Under the pieces are notes generated by a model, which did no database searches, had not been told where the DNA came from, and was given only the letters and a program-made list of their open reading frames with translations. Shown here piece by piece: positions 45,360-52,831 of a DNA stretch of 56,927 nt. Every line of letters starts with the position of its first letter. Within the stretch, counting starts at the first letter, position 1. The position numbers and the translations under genes were made by a program. The DNA is from Betaproteobacteria bacterium (GTDB lineage: Bacteria > Pseudomonadota > Gammaproteobacteria > Burkholderiales > Thiobacillaceae): positions 1 through 56,927 of the forward strand of contig VGVT01000015.1 in NCBI GenBank assembly GCA_016873935.1, read 5' to 3'.

Positions 45360-45581
45360 TGGACTTGTCCTTCATGTCTTCGTCATCGAGAAACGGGATG
45401 TTCTTGTGTTCTTCCAGCCGTTTGCCACGCTGCTTGCTGCCGTAGACCCAGAGCAGGGCGATGGGCCGGTAGTGTGGTCAGCCATTGGACTTGTCCTTCA
45501 TGTCTTCGTCATCGAGAAACGGGATGTTCTTGTGTTCTTCCAGCCGTTTGCCACGCTGCTTGCTGCCGTAGACCCAGAGCA
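45330..45581. repeat. Perfect 126-bp tandem duplication at the ccoQ/ccoP junction
   Basis: Copy 1 is 45330-45455 and copy 2 is 45456-45581; I find no difference between them. Each copy holds the last part of ccoQ and the first ten codons of ccoP with its ribosome binding site. ccoQ is completed in copy 2 and ccoP starts in copy 1, so both proteins stay intact. The flanking bases differ (C before copy 1, C after copy 2 where copy 1 has G). Confidence 0.95.
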
Positions 45582-45657
45582 CGATCAGGCAAAAGGTCAC
45601 GAAGAAGATCAGCAGGCCAAGCGACTTGGCGTTGGCGGGATCGGCGAACCACTCCAT
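45478..45657 (-). CDS. ccoQ: cbb3 oxidase small subunit CcoQ
   Basis: A 59-residue protein with one membrane segment (SLGLLIFFVTFCLIVLWVYG), then a charged tail (SKQRGKRLEEHKNIPFLDDEDMKDK). It supports oxidase stability. Its ATG shares a base with the ccoO stop (TGATG). Because of the duplication its stop is now 119 bp before the ccoP ATG, and not overlapping it as it must have been before. Confidence 0.92.
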   Translation of the reverse strand: MEWFADPANAKSLGLLIFFVTFCLIVLWVYGSKQRGKRLEEHKNIPFLDDEDMKDKSNG

Positions 45658-46400
45658 CAGCGATATTTCACCAGGTCTTCGGGCTTGATCTTGCTGAAGT
45701 CCACCATGGTGCCCAGCACCTGCAGGTAGGCAACCAGCGCGTCCATCTCGGTGACGCTGGCGCGATCGCCGTCGAAGTTGCCTTCCTGGGCCTGCGCCAC
45801 CAGGATATTCCGCGCGTCCGGAATGTGCAGGGTCTTCGCCACGTCGGCACCGAATTTCTCAACGTTGCGCTGGTATTCCTCCTGGTTGGCGGAATAGGGC
45901 ACGCCGGTCACGCGCAGGGCGCGCATGCGGTCGCCGATGTCGGCGTAGTCGAGCGGGGACATCAGCCAGGGATAGTTGGGCATGACCGACTCGGGCACCA
46001 CCGATTTGGGCTGGATCATGTGCTGCACGTGCCATTCGTTGGAGTACTTGCCGCCCACACGCGCCAGATCCGGGCCGGTGCGCTTGGAACCCCACTGGAA
46101 GGGATGGTCGTACTTGGACTCGGCGGCCAGGGAATAATGGCCGTAGCGCAGCTGCTCGTCACGGAAGGGGCGGATCATCTGCGAATGGCAGGTATAGCAG
46201 CCCTCGCGGATGTAGATGTCGCGGCCACGCTGTTCGAGGGGCGTATAGGGACGCACGCCGGGCACGTTCTCCATGGTGTCCTTGATGAAGAACAGGGGGG
46301 CGATCTCCACCAGGCCGCCGGCGCTGATGGCCAGCATGGTAAGGACCAGCAGGACGCCGGCGTTGGTCTCGACTTTCTCGTGCTTGAAGTTCTTGAGCAT
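45657..46400 (-). CDS. ccoO: cbb3 oxidase subunit II, monohaem cytochrome c
   Basis: A 247-residue membrane-anchored cytochrome. The N-terminal anchor ([21 protein letters not shown]) is followed by haem motif [10 protein letters not shown] near residue 69 and the methionine ligand region SVMPNYPWL. The sequence [19 protein letters not shown] is typical. It transfers electrons to CcoN. Confidence 0.97.
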   Translation of the reverse strand: MLKNFKHEKVETNAGVLLVLTMLAISAGGLVEIAPLFFIKDTMENVPGVRPYTPLEQRGRDIYIREGCYTCHSQMIRPFRDEQLRYGHYSLAAESKYDHPFQWGSKRTGPDLARVGGKYSNEWHVQHMIQPKSVVPESVMPNYPWLMSPLDYADIGDRMRALRVTGVPYSANQEEYQRNVEKFGADVAKTLHIPDARNILVAQAQEGNFDGDRASVTEMDALVAYLQVLGTMVDFSKIKPEDLVKYR

Positions 46401-46416
46401 GACGACCTCGTCGGAA

Positions 46417-47862
46417 TCAGGCGGCCGCGGCGGCGGGCGCGGCGGTGGCTTGGGCGGCGAGCACGCCCTGGCGGATGGTCCTGTACACGTTGTACGCCAT
46501 CAGGCACATGCCCGCGAGGAAGAACATGCCGCCTATGGCGCGCATGACATAGAAGGGATGCATGGCGGCGACGGACTCGACGAAGGAATACTGCAGGTTG
46601 CCGAAGTCGTCGAAGGCGCGCCACATCAGACCCTGCGAGATGCCGGAGATCCACATCGCGGTGATGTACAGCAGCACGCCGATGGTGGCGAGCCAGAAGT
46701 GGGTGTTGATCAGCCTGACGCTGTACATCTCGGTTTTCCACAGGCGCGGAATCATGTGGTACAGGGAGCCGAAGGAGATCATCGCCACCCAGCCCAGGGC
46801 GCCGGAGTGCACGTGGCCCACGGTCCAGTCGGTGTAGTGCGACAACGCGTTCACATCCTTCAGCGACATCAGCGGGCCCTCGAAGGTGGACATGCCGTAG
46901 AAGGACAGGGCGACGATCATGAAGCGCATGATGGGGTCGGTGCGCAACTTATCCCAGGCCCCGGATAGGGTCATGATGCCGTTGATCATGCCACCCCAGG
47001 ACGGCAGCAGCAGCATGATGGAGAAGGTGGCGCCGAGGGTGGAAGCCCAGTCCGGCAGGGCGGTCCAGTGCAGGTGATGGGTGCCTACCCACATGTACAT
47101 GAAGGACAGTGCCCAGAAGTGGACGATGGACAGTCGGTAGGAGTAGACCGGCCGGCCGGCGTGCTTGGGCACGAAGTAATACATCATGCCCAGGAAGGCG
47201 GCGGTAAGGAAGAATCCGACGGCGTTGTGCCCGTACCACCACTGCACCATGGCGTCCTGGGCACCGGAGAAGATGCTGTAGGACTTGAGGGTGAACAGGC
47301 CCACCGGGATGGCGATGTTGTTGAAGGTATGCAGGATGGCCGTGGCCAGGATGAAGGACAGGTAGAACCAGTTGGCCACGTAGATGTGCGCCTGCTTGCG
47401 CCGCATCAGGGTGCCGATGAACACGGCCATGTAGGCGACCCAGACGAACAGGATGAGCAGGTCGATGGGCCATTCCATTTCCGCGTATTCCTTGCCCTGG
47501 CTGTAGCCCATGACGTAGGACAACGCGGCCAGCACGATGACCGCCTGCCAGCCCCAGAAGGTGAAGGTGGCCAGTCCTGGCGCGAACAGGCGGGTCTGGC
47601 AGGTGCGCTGCACCACATAGTAGGAGGTGGCGAACAGCGCGGAGCCACCGAAGCCGAAGATCACCGCGCCGGTGTGCACGGGTCGGAAGCGACCGAAGGT
47701 GATGTAGGGGCTGTCGAAGTTGAGCACCGGCCAGGCCAGTTGCGAGGCGATGTACACCCCCACGAACATGCCCACCACGGCCCAGACCACGGCCATGACG
47801 GCGAACTTCTTGATGACGTCGTAATCGTACGGCTCGGCAACTGCCGCGTTGGTTGCAGACAT
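46417..47862 (-). CDS. ccoN: cbb3-type cytochrome c oxidase subunit I
   Basis: A 481-residue catalytic subunit with 12 membrane segments, binding haem b, haem b3 and CuB. Histidine ligands are in [34 protein letters not shown] and [13 protein letters not shown]. The cross-linked tyrosine is expected in the helix NSIVxxxY region equivalent ([10 protein letters not shown]). It is a high-affinity oxygen reductase for low oxygen. It leads the ccoNOQP operon. Confidence 0.97.
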   Translation of the reverse strand: MSATNAAVAEPYDYDVIKKFAVMAVVWAVVGMFVGVYIASQLAWPVLNFDSPYITFGRFRPVHTGAVIFGFGGSALFATSYYVVQRTCQTRLFAPGLATFTFWGWQAVIVLAALSYVMGYSQGKEYAEMEWPIDLLILFVWVAYMAVFIGTLMRRKQAHIYVANWFYLSFILATAILHTFNNIAIPVGLFTLKSYSIFSGAQDAMVQWWYGHNAVGFFLTAAFLGMMYYFVPKHAGRPVYSYRLSIVHFWALSFMYMWVGTHHLHWTALPDWASTLGATFSIMLLLPSWGGMINGIMTLSGAWDKLRTDPIMRFMIVALSFYGMSTFEGPLMSLKDVNALSHYTDWTVGHVHSGALGWVAMISFGSLYHMIPRLWKTEMYSVRLINTHFWLATIGVLLYITAMWISGISQGLMWRAFDDFGNLQYSFVESVAAMHPFYVMRAIGGMFFLAGMCLMAYNVYRTIRQGVLAAQATAAPAAAAA

Positions 47863-47954
47863 AACGCCTCCTAGGGTTACTGCTTCTCCGGGACACCCCG
47901 GAGCGTTGTATCGGTGCCGGACATCCCATCAGCGGGCCGGCGAAAAGACGCGGG

Positions 47955-47984
47955 AGTATAGTTCGGCTCGAACTTATCCCGCAA
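47955..47984 (-). promoter_or_regulatory. ccoN promoter with an embedded palindromic operator
   Basis: On the minus strand TTGCGG (47984-47979), an 18-bp spacer, then TATACT (47960-47955). Inside the spacer is a perfect palindrome AGTTCG-GCT-CGAACT at 47960-47974. No FNR/ANR box (TTGAT-N4-ATCAA) is seen here. The palindrome would let a dimeric regulator block the promoter. Confidence 0.65.
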
Positions 47985-48001
47985 GGCGGACCGGGTTGTT
48001 C

Positions 48002-48598
48002 TCACTCTCGCGCGGCCGCCAGCAGGTTCAGATCATGGGCGATATCCGCCGGGGAATGGCCGTACGGCAGATACAGGCGCGGCCGCCCCCTGGCGTCGAG
48101 CACATACATGCCGGCCGAGTGGTCCACCAGGTACCCCAGCGCCCCGGCCTCCCCCTGCTTGCGGTAGACCACCCGGAACTCCCGAGCCACCTCGGCGACC
48201 TCTTCGGGGCTGCCGTGCAGGCCCAGGAACGCGGGGTGGAAATGGGGCACGAACTGCCGCAACAACTCGGGCGTATCCCTTTCCGGGTCGACCGTCACGA
48301 ACAGCACCTGCACCCTGCCGGCGGCCTCAGGCGGCATCAGGCCGAGGGCCTGGGCCAGGTCCGACAGCGTGGTGGGACACACGTCCGGACAATGCATGTA
48401 ACCAAAGAACAGCACCACCAGCCTGCCGCGCAAGGATTCCAGGCTCACCGGCTGGCCATTGTGGTCCGTCAGTTGCAGGCGGCGGCCGAAATCCACGCCG
48501 CTGATGTCGCTGCCCCGGTATTGCACGGCCGGCTCGCCGCAAGCGGCCAGGCCGAGGACGACCAGGGCCAGCGCCAGGCCCCGCGCAAGCCGGTTCAA
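48002..48598 (-). CDS. SCO1/SenC family copper chaperone lipoprotein
   Basis: A 198-residue thioredoxin-fold protein that delivers copper to the oxidase. The lipobox is LGLAAC at about residues 15-20. The copper-binding CPDVC is in FFGYMHCPDVCPTT near residue 67 and the distal histidine in LVDHSAGMYV. The TTG at 48598 overlaps the TGA of the upstream Rrf2 gene (TTGA) and gives a lipoprotein signal; any longer start would lie within that gene. It is directly upstream of ccoN on the same strand. Confidence 0.9.
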   Translation of the reverse strand: MNRLARGLALALVVLGLAACGEPAVQYRGSDISGVDFGRRLQLTDHNGQPVSLESLRGRLVVLFFGYMHCPDVCPTTLSDLAQALGLMPPEAAGRVQVLFVTVDPERDTPELLRQFVPHFHPAFLGLHGSPEEVAEVAREFRVVYRKQGEAGALGYLVDHSAGMYVLDARGRPRLYLPYGHSPADIAHDLNLLAAARE

Positions 48599-49050
48599 CC
48601 CGGCAACGCCGCCGCCGGCAGGTCGGCCAGCCGATACTTGCCGGTCATTACCGCCTTGGCCAGTTCCTCCAGATTCATGTCGTTGAGCAGCGCTAGAATC
48701 TTCTTCTTCACGGGAATCCACTTGAAATGCATGGGACATGCGGTCGCGTCCGAGCATTCCTTGAGGCCGAGGATGCAGTTCTTGGTGAAGTCCGGTCCCT
48801 CGGTGAGCAGCAGCACCTGCATGAGCGTGGTCCTGTGCATGCCCTCGCGCAGACAGAAACCGCCCAGACGGCCGCGGTAGGAATCGAGCAGACCATGCTT
48901 GCAGAGATTCTGCAGAATCTTGGCCAGATAGGCCGCCGGCACGTTCAGGCGACTGGCGATGTCACGGTTGAGCACCGGCTCGCCCATCGGCTGGGTGGCG
49001 ATGTAGATCAGGGCCTGAACGGCGTACTGGCTGGTGCGAGACAAGACCAT
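48595..49050 (-). CDS. Rrf2 family iron-sulfur transcriptional regulator
   Basis: A 151-residue winged-helix regulator. The recognition region is LNRDIASRLNVPAAYLAKILQNL, with the wing GLLDSYRGRLGGFCL. Three cysteines in NCILGLKECSDATACPMHF (C-x6-C-x5-C then x2-H) suit an IscR/NsrR-like cluster that could sense NO, oxygen or iron. It is translationally coupled to the SCO gene and upstream of ccoNOQP, so it probably controls oxidase genes and itself. The ATG at 49050 follows GGAG; two upstream codons are less likely. Confidence 0.88.
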   Translation of the reverse strand: MVLSRTSQYAVQALIYIATQPMGEPVLNRDIASRLNVPAAYLAKILQNLCKHGLLDSYRGRLGGFCLREGMHRTTLMQVLLLTEGPDFTKNCILGLKECSDATACPMHFKWIPVKKKILALLNDMNLEELAKAVMTGKYRLADLPAAALPG

Positions 49051-49061
49051 AACCCACTCCA

Positions 49062-49077
49062 AAGACATTTTTGTCTT
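49062..49077 (-). promoter_or_regulatory. Palindromic candidate operator of the Rrf2 gene
   Basis: AAGACA-TTTT-TGTCTT at 49062-49077, a perfect 6-4-6 inverted repeat placed at the predicted transcription start and just before the ribosome binding site. It suggests autoregulation. The half site AAGACATTT resembles NsrR-type sites. Confidence 0.6.
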
Positions 49078-49079
49078 GA

Positions 49080-49109
49080 ATTATCAAAGGTAAATGCGAT
49101 CCCATGCAA
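49080..49109 (-). promoter_or_regulatory. Promoter of the Rrf2-SCO unit
   Basis: On the minus strand TTGCAT (49109-49104), an 18-bp spacer, then GATAAT (49085-49080). The predicted start is near 49073, inside the palindrome. Confidence 0.65.
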
Positions 49110-49188
49110 AGTGTTTTTTTCCGGCCCGGTCTGCCGCCAGTGCTCGGCTCCGCGGCGAGGCGGCCGCTCGGCCCTGTCGGCGGGCCGC

Positions 49189-49911
49189 CTATGGCCCGGC
49201 GGCGCAGAGGGATTGCAGCGCGCGCGGCGAAATCAGGCGCGCCGCCGCACCCGCGTCGACAGACTGCATGTGGGGCAGCTCCGCCAACAGCGGCGCGGGC
49301 AAGCGGGCCATGAGCGCGGACAGGTTCTCGTCGTAGGCGGCCATGTCGGCGTCAATGCGGTTGGCCACCCAGGCCGCGAGCCGCAGACCGCGCGTGGCGA
49401 TGGCCTCGGCGGTGAGCAGGGCATGGTTGAGGCAGCCCAGGCGCATGCCCACCACCAGAATGAGGGGCAGGCCCAGACGTACGGCCAGATCGGCCATGTC
49501 CGTCCGCGGTCCGAGGGGCACGCGAAAGCCGCCCGCGCCTTCCACCACCACCAAGTCGGCGCTTTGCGCCAGCGCATCCAGGGCGGCGGCGATGCGGGGG
49601 ATGCCGATGACCACGCCCTTGCGCTCCGCCGCGATATGCGGGGCGATGGGCTCACGGAACAGATAGGGATTCACCAGTTCGGGCGGCGCCGCGACGGCAG
49701 ATGCCGCGCGCAGCAGGGCCACGTCCTCGTTGACCCAGACGCCGTCCTGCAACGCCGCCCCCGCCGCCACCGGCTTCATGCCGACCGCGCGCACCCCGAG
49801 CCCGGCCAGGGCGTGCAACAGGGCGGCGGAAAACAGGGTCTTGCCGACGCCGGTGTCGGTGCCGGTGATGAAAAAGCCGCGAGGCGCGAGGGGCGGGGCG
49901 TGAGGACTCAC
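49189..49911 (-). CDS. bioD: Dethiobiotin synthetase
   Basis: A 240-residue ATP-dependent enzyme that closes the ureido ring from 7,8-diaminopelargonate and CO2. The P-loop FITGTDTGVGKT is at residues 14-25, with MKPVAAG near 45 and VVVEGAGGFRVPL near 122. The N-terminal SPHAPPLAPRG is encoded by a heptamer repeat. The GTG start overlaps the bioC stop by 4 bp. Confidence 0.95.
   Translation of the reverse strand: MSPHAPPLAPRGFFITGTDTGVGKTLFSAALLHALAGLGVRAVGMKPVAAGAALQDGVWVNEDVALLRAASAVAAPPELVNPYLFREPIAPHIAAERKGVVIGIPRIAAALDALAQSADLVVVEGAGGFRVPLGPRTDMADLAVRLGLPLILVVGMRLGCLNHALLTAEAIATRGLRLAAWVANRIDADMAAYDENLSALMARLPAPLLAELPHMQSVDAGAAARLISPRALQSLCAAGP
49881..49908. repeat. Heptamer repeat at the bioD/bioC boundary
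   Basis: Four units GAGGCGC, GAGGGGC, GGGGCGT, GAGGACT at 49881-49908, exactly 28 bp. It codes for the first residues of BioD on the minus strand and abuts the bioC stop. Confidence 0.7.
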
Positions 49912-50810
49912 AGCCCACCCCTTTTGCCGGCGATTTTCATCTGGATGATCTGGCGGCCGTCTTCCAGCCGGTCCTTGCGGCCTGCCCAGGCGTGGCCATA
50001 GACCACCTCGTAGGTGGCGGGCAGGCGGCCATCGCGGCGGAAGCGCTCGTAGTGGTCAGCCAGGCGTTTCCACTCCGTCTTGCCCATGAGGCCGGCGCGG
50101 CGGTTTTCCAGCACGGTGTGGGCGCCGATGGCCTTGAGGTCGCGCAGCAGGCCGGGCAGGGCGTCATAGGTCAGGGTGATGCGCTCCATCTCCATGACCG
50201 GATTGCTGAAGCCGGCGTGGACCAAAGCGTCGCCCAGGTCGTGCATGTCGATGAAGCGGTTCACGTGCTGGTGACCGTCCAGGTCGGCCGAGGCGGCGCG
50301 CAGTTCCATCAGGGTGTCCGGGCCGAAGGTGGCGAACAGGAACAGCCCCTCCGGCTTCAGCACCCGGTGGGCTTCGCGGAAGGCGGCATCCGGCTCGCCC
50401 ACCCATTGCAGGGCCAGGCTGGACCAGACCATGTCCAGGCTGTCGCGCGCCAAGGGCAGGCGTTCCATGTCGGCGCACAGGGTCGTCAGGCGCGAGGCCT
50501 GAGGCGTGAGGCGGGATAACCAGGTGCGCCAGCCTGCCACCTGGGCGTGGCGGCGGGCGGCGCGCAGGGCCATGGCGTGGGCCAGGTCCAGGCCCAGCAG
50601 CCGCGCCTTGGGAAAGCGCGCCTTGAGCAGGGAGAGGCCGAAGCCGGTACCGCAGCCGGCGTCCAGGATCAGGCCCGGATCGATCTTCATGCCGTCCAGA
50701 TGGTCGTCCAGGCGGCGGGCCACCTCGTGTTGCAGGAAAGCGGCCTCGTCGTAGCGCTCGGCCGCGGCATCGAAGGAACGGCGGATGGCCCGCTTCAGGC
50801 TGTCATCCAT
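49908..50810 (-). CDS. bioC: Malonyl-ACP O-methyltransferase
   Basis: A 300-residue SAM methyltransferase that starts pimeloyl-ACP synthesis. The SAM motif is LILDAGCGTGFGLSLL near residue 44, then LLGLDLAHAM. Between these and CADMERLPLARDSLD lies SRLTPQASRLTT, encoded by a heptamer repeat; from memory E. coli BioC has only a short loop there. It overlaps bioH by 8 bp. Confidence 0.94.
   Translation of the reverse strand: MDDSLKRAIRRSFDAAAERYDEAAFLQHEVARRLDDHLDGMKIDPGLILDAGCGTGFGLSLLKARFPKARLLGLDLAHAMALRAARRHAQVAGWRTWLSRLTPQASRLTTLCADMERLPLARDSLDMVWSSLALQWVGEPDAAFREAHRVLKPEGLFLFATFGPDTLMELRAASADLDGHQHVNRFIDMHDLGDALVHAGFSNPVMEMERITLTYDALPGLLRDLKAIGAHTVLENRRAGLMGKTEWKRLADHYERFRRDGRLPATYEVVYGHAWAGRKDRLEDGRQIIQMKIAGKRGGL
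50485..50512. repeat. Heptamer repeat inside bioC
   Basis: Four seamless units GTCAGGC, GCGAGGC, CTGAGGC, GTGAGGC at 50485-50512. In the gene's direction they give RLTPQASRL. The same unit type occurs in bioF. Confidence 0.85.
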
Positions 50811-51543
50811 CGAGGAAGCCCCCCACCTGCTCGGCGAACCAGAGCGGATGCGACAGGAAAGGCGCGTGCGCGGCGCGTTCGTGCAGGGCCAGGCGGGCGT
50901 CCGGAATCTGTTCTGCCAGCCAGTGTGCGGCCGCCACGGGGCACAGGGTGTCGTAGGCCCCGTGCACCACCAGGGTGGGGCAGCGTACGCGGGCCGCGAC
51001 GGCGCGCAGGTCGACGTCCCGCAACAGGTCGAGGCCGGCGGCGAGCACTTCGCTGGCCGGCTCGCCGCGTTGCAACACGCTCTCCCGCAAGCGGGCGATG
51101 ACCTCCCGCGCCGCGTCGCCGCCGCGGGCCTGGAGGGAAAGGAAACGCAGCAGGGTGGCGCGGTAATCCTGCTTCAGGGACTCGGCGAAGCCCGCCAGTA
51201 TCTCGGGGGCCAGGCCGTAGGGCCAATCGGGCCGGCTGACGAAGGCCGGGCTGCTGCCCACCAGCACCAGCTTCGCCACCTTGTCCGGATGCCGCGCCGC
51301 CAGGGCCAGGCCCACCATGCCGCCCAGCGACCAGCCGACGAGCTGGACGGGCGTTTCGATGGTGTCCGCCACCGCTTCGGCCAGGGTTTCCGCCGTGTAA
51401 GGCGAAACCGAGGGCGTATCGCCATAGCCGGGCAGCTCCGGGCTGGCGCCGGCCAGGCCGCACTCGGCCCAGATGCCGCCGTGCAGGCCCCATCCGTGCA
51501 GAAGAATCCGCTGGCGCGTAAGCGTTGAGGCGTGAGGGGTCAT
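50803..51543 (-). CDS. bioH: Pimeloyl-ACP methyl ester carboxylesterase
   Basis: A 246-residue alpha/beta hydrolase that removes the methyl group from pimeloyl-ACP methyl ester. LLHGWGLHGGIW is the oxyanion region, GWSLGGM near residue 83 the nucleophile elbow, and HGAYDTLCPV and ERAAHAPFLSHP give the Asp and His. The N-terminal TPHASTLT is repeat-derived. Its ATG shares a base with the bioF stop. Confidence 0.93.
   Translation of the reverse strand: MTPHASTLTRQRILLHGWGLHGGIWAECGLAGASPELPGYGDTPSVSPYTAETLAEAVADTIETPVQLVGWSLGGMVGLALAARHPDKVAKLVLVGSSPAFVSRPDWPYGLAPEILAGFAESLKQDYRATLLRFLSLQARGGDAAREVIARLRESVLQRGEPASEVLAAGLDLLRDVDLRAVAARVRCPTLVVHGAYDTLCPVAAAHWLAEQIPDARLALHERAAHAPFLSHPLWFAEQVGGFLDG
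51518..51540. repeat. Degenerate heptamer repeat at the bioH start
   Basis: GTAAGC, GTTGAGGC, GTGAGGG at 51518-51538, an imperfect form of the GTGAGGC repeat found in bioF and bioC. It codes for the first residues of BioH after the ATG. Confidence 0.55.
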
Positions 51544-52727
51544 CAGGACGCCAGCTCCCGCAAGGCGGCCAGCAAGGCATCGAGGTCAGCGACGTCGTGG
51601 GCGGCGGACAAGGATATGCGGAGCCGAGCCTGGCCCTGGGGCACGGTGGGCGGCCGGATCGCGGGGATGAGGATGCCCCGCGCGCGCAAGCCCTCCGCCA
51701 GGCGCACGGCATCCTCGTTACCGCCCACCAGCAGGGGCTGGATGGGACTGTCCGAGGCCATCAGGGGCCAGGGCAGGCCGACAACGCCGGCTTTCAGGCG
51801 GGCGATCAGTTCGGTCAGGCGCTGACGCCGCCAGGGCTCCCCGGCGATAAGCTTCAGGCTTGCCGACACCGCCGCCGCCAGCAGGGGCGGCTGGGCGGTG
51901 GTGTAGATATAGGTGCGAGCCCGGTTCACCAGCCATTCGACGAGTTCTTCCGTGCCCACGACGAAGGCCCCGGCGACGCCGGCGGCCTTGCCCAGAGTCG
52001 CCATGTAGATCAGGGCGGGGTGAGGCGTCAGGCGCGAGGCGGACAGGGCGTGGGGCATTTCCGCCGCACGCCTCACGCCTGACGCTTCACGCTCCAGCAC
52101 GCCGAAGCCATGCGCGTCGTCCACGTAAAGCCAGGCGTCGTGCTTCTCAGCCAGGGCCAGTAGTTCGGGGATGGGCGCCAGGTCGCCGTCCATGCTGAAC
52201 ACCGTGTCGGTGGCGATGAGCTTCACCTGGGCCTCGCTCTCCCCCAGCCTGCGGTCGAGCCAGGCCAGGTCCAGATGGGGGTAGCGGGTGAGTTTCGCCC
52301 GCGAAAGCAAGGCCGCGTCGACCAGGGAGGCGTGGTTGAGGCGGTCCTCGAAGACTTCGCCGTGACGGTCCAGCAGTGCCGGGATCACCCCCAGGCTGGC
52401 CATGTAGCCGGTGGAAAACAACAGGGCAGAGGGCAGGCCGACGAAGGCCGCGAGTTCCGCTTCCACTTCGTGGTGTAGGCGGTGGTGGCCGGTCAGCAGG
52501 TGGGCGGCACCGGCGCCCACGCCGAAGCGGGCGGCGGCAAGTTGGGCGGCGCTGACGATCTCGGGATGGTTGGCCAGGCCGAGATAGTCGTTGCTGGAAA
52601 AGGACAGGTAGTCGCGGCCGTCCACCCGCACCCGCACGCCCTGGGGTCCATCGAGGACCCGGCGGCGGCGGCGTAGGCCCTGGTGGTCCAGGTCGGCGAG
52701 GGCGGACCGGAGTTGGTCGGGTTTCAT
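51543..52727 (-). CDS. bioF: 8-amino-7-oxononanoate synthase
   Basis: A 394-residue PLP enzyme that joins pimeloyl-ACP and alanine. Features are YLSFSSNDYLGLANHPEI near residue 40, DDAHGFGVL near 203 and the PLP lysine in MATLGKAAG. Between these last two, SGVRRAAEMPHALSASRLTPHP is encoded by a heptamer inverted repeat and makes the loop about ten residues longer than I recall for E. coli BioF. Confidence 0.95.
   Translation of the reverse strand: MKPDQLRSALADLDHQGLRRRRRVLDGPQGVRVRVDGRDYLSFSSNDYLGLANHPEIVSAAQLAAARFGVGAGAAHLLTGHHRLHHEVEAELAAFVGLPSALLFSTGYMASLGVIPALLDRHGEVFEDRLNHASLVDAALLSRAKLTRYPHLDLAWLDRRLGESEAQVKLIATDTVFSMDGDLAPIPELLALAEKHDAWLYVDDAHGFGVLEREASGVRRAAEMPHALSASRLTPHPALIYMATLGKAAGVAGAFVVGTEELVEWLVNRARTYIYTTAQPPLLAAAVSASLKLIAGEPWRRQRLTELIARLKAGVVGLPWPLMASDSPIQPLLVGGNEDAVRLAEGLRARGILIPAIRPPTVPQGQARLRISLSAAHDVADLDALLAALRELAS
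52020..52097. repeat. Heptamer inverted-arm repeat inside bioF
   Basis: The left arm is GTGAGGC, GTCAGGC, GCGAGGC at 52020-52040. The right arm is GCCTCAC, GCCTGAC, GCTTCAC at 52070-52090, then GCTCCAG. Read in reverse complement, the right arm matches the left at 19 of 21 positions, around a 29-base loop. It is in frame with bioF. Confidence 0.9.
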
Positions 52728-52744
52728 CGCAGACGGCGGGAGAA

Positions 52745-52830
52745 GGGAAACGGGAAACGGGAAAAGTACATAGCCGGCCCTCCCGCCGCGGTGGCCTTAC
52801 ACGTTTCCCTTTTCCCTTTTCCCGTCTCCC
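52745..52830. repeat. Heptamer inverted-arm repeat between bioF and bioB
   Basis: The left arm is GGGAAAC, GGGAAAC, GGGAAAA at 52745-52765. The right arm is GTTTCCC, TTTTCCC, TTTTCCC, GTCTCCC at 52803-52830. It fills the 104-bp gap and ends one base before the bioB stop codon. Confidence 0.9.
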
Positions 52831-52831
52831 C

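Noticed and set aside
45372-45485. Upstream ccoP-like start giving a 37-codon ORF
   Set aside because: It is created by the tandem duplication and stops before the real ccoP start; not a gene of its own.
44448-46547. Long plus-strand open frame with an apparent internal protein repeat
   Set aside because: The repeated segment is only the 126-bp ccoQ/ccoP duplication read on the wrong strand.
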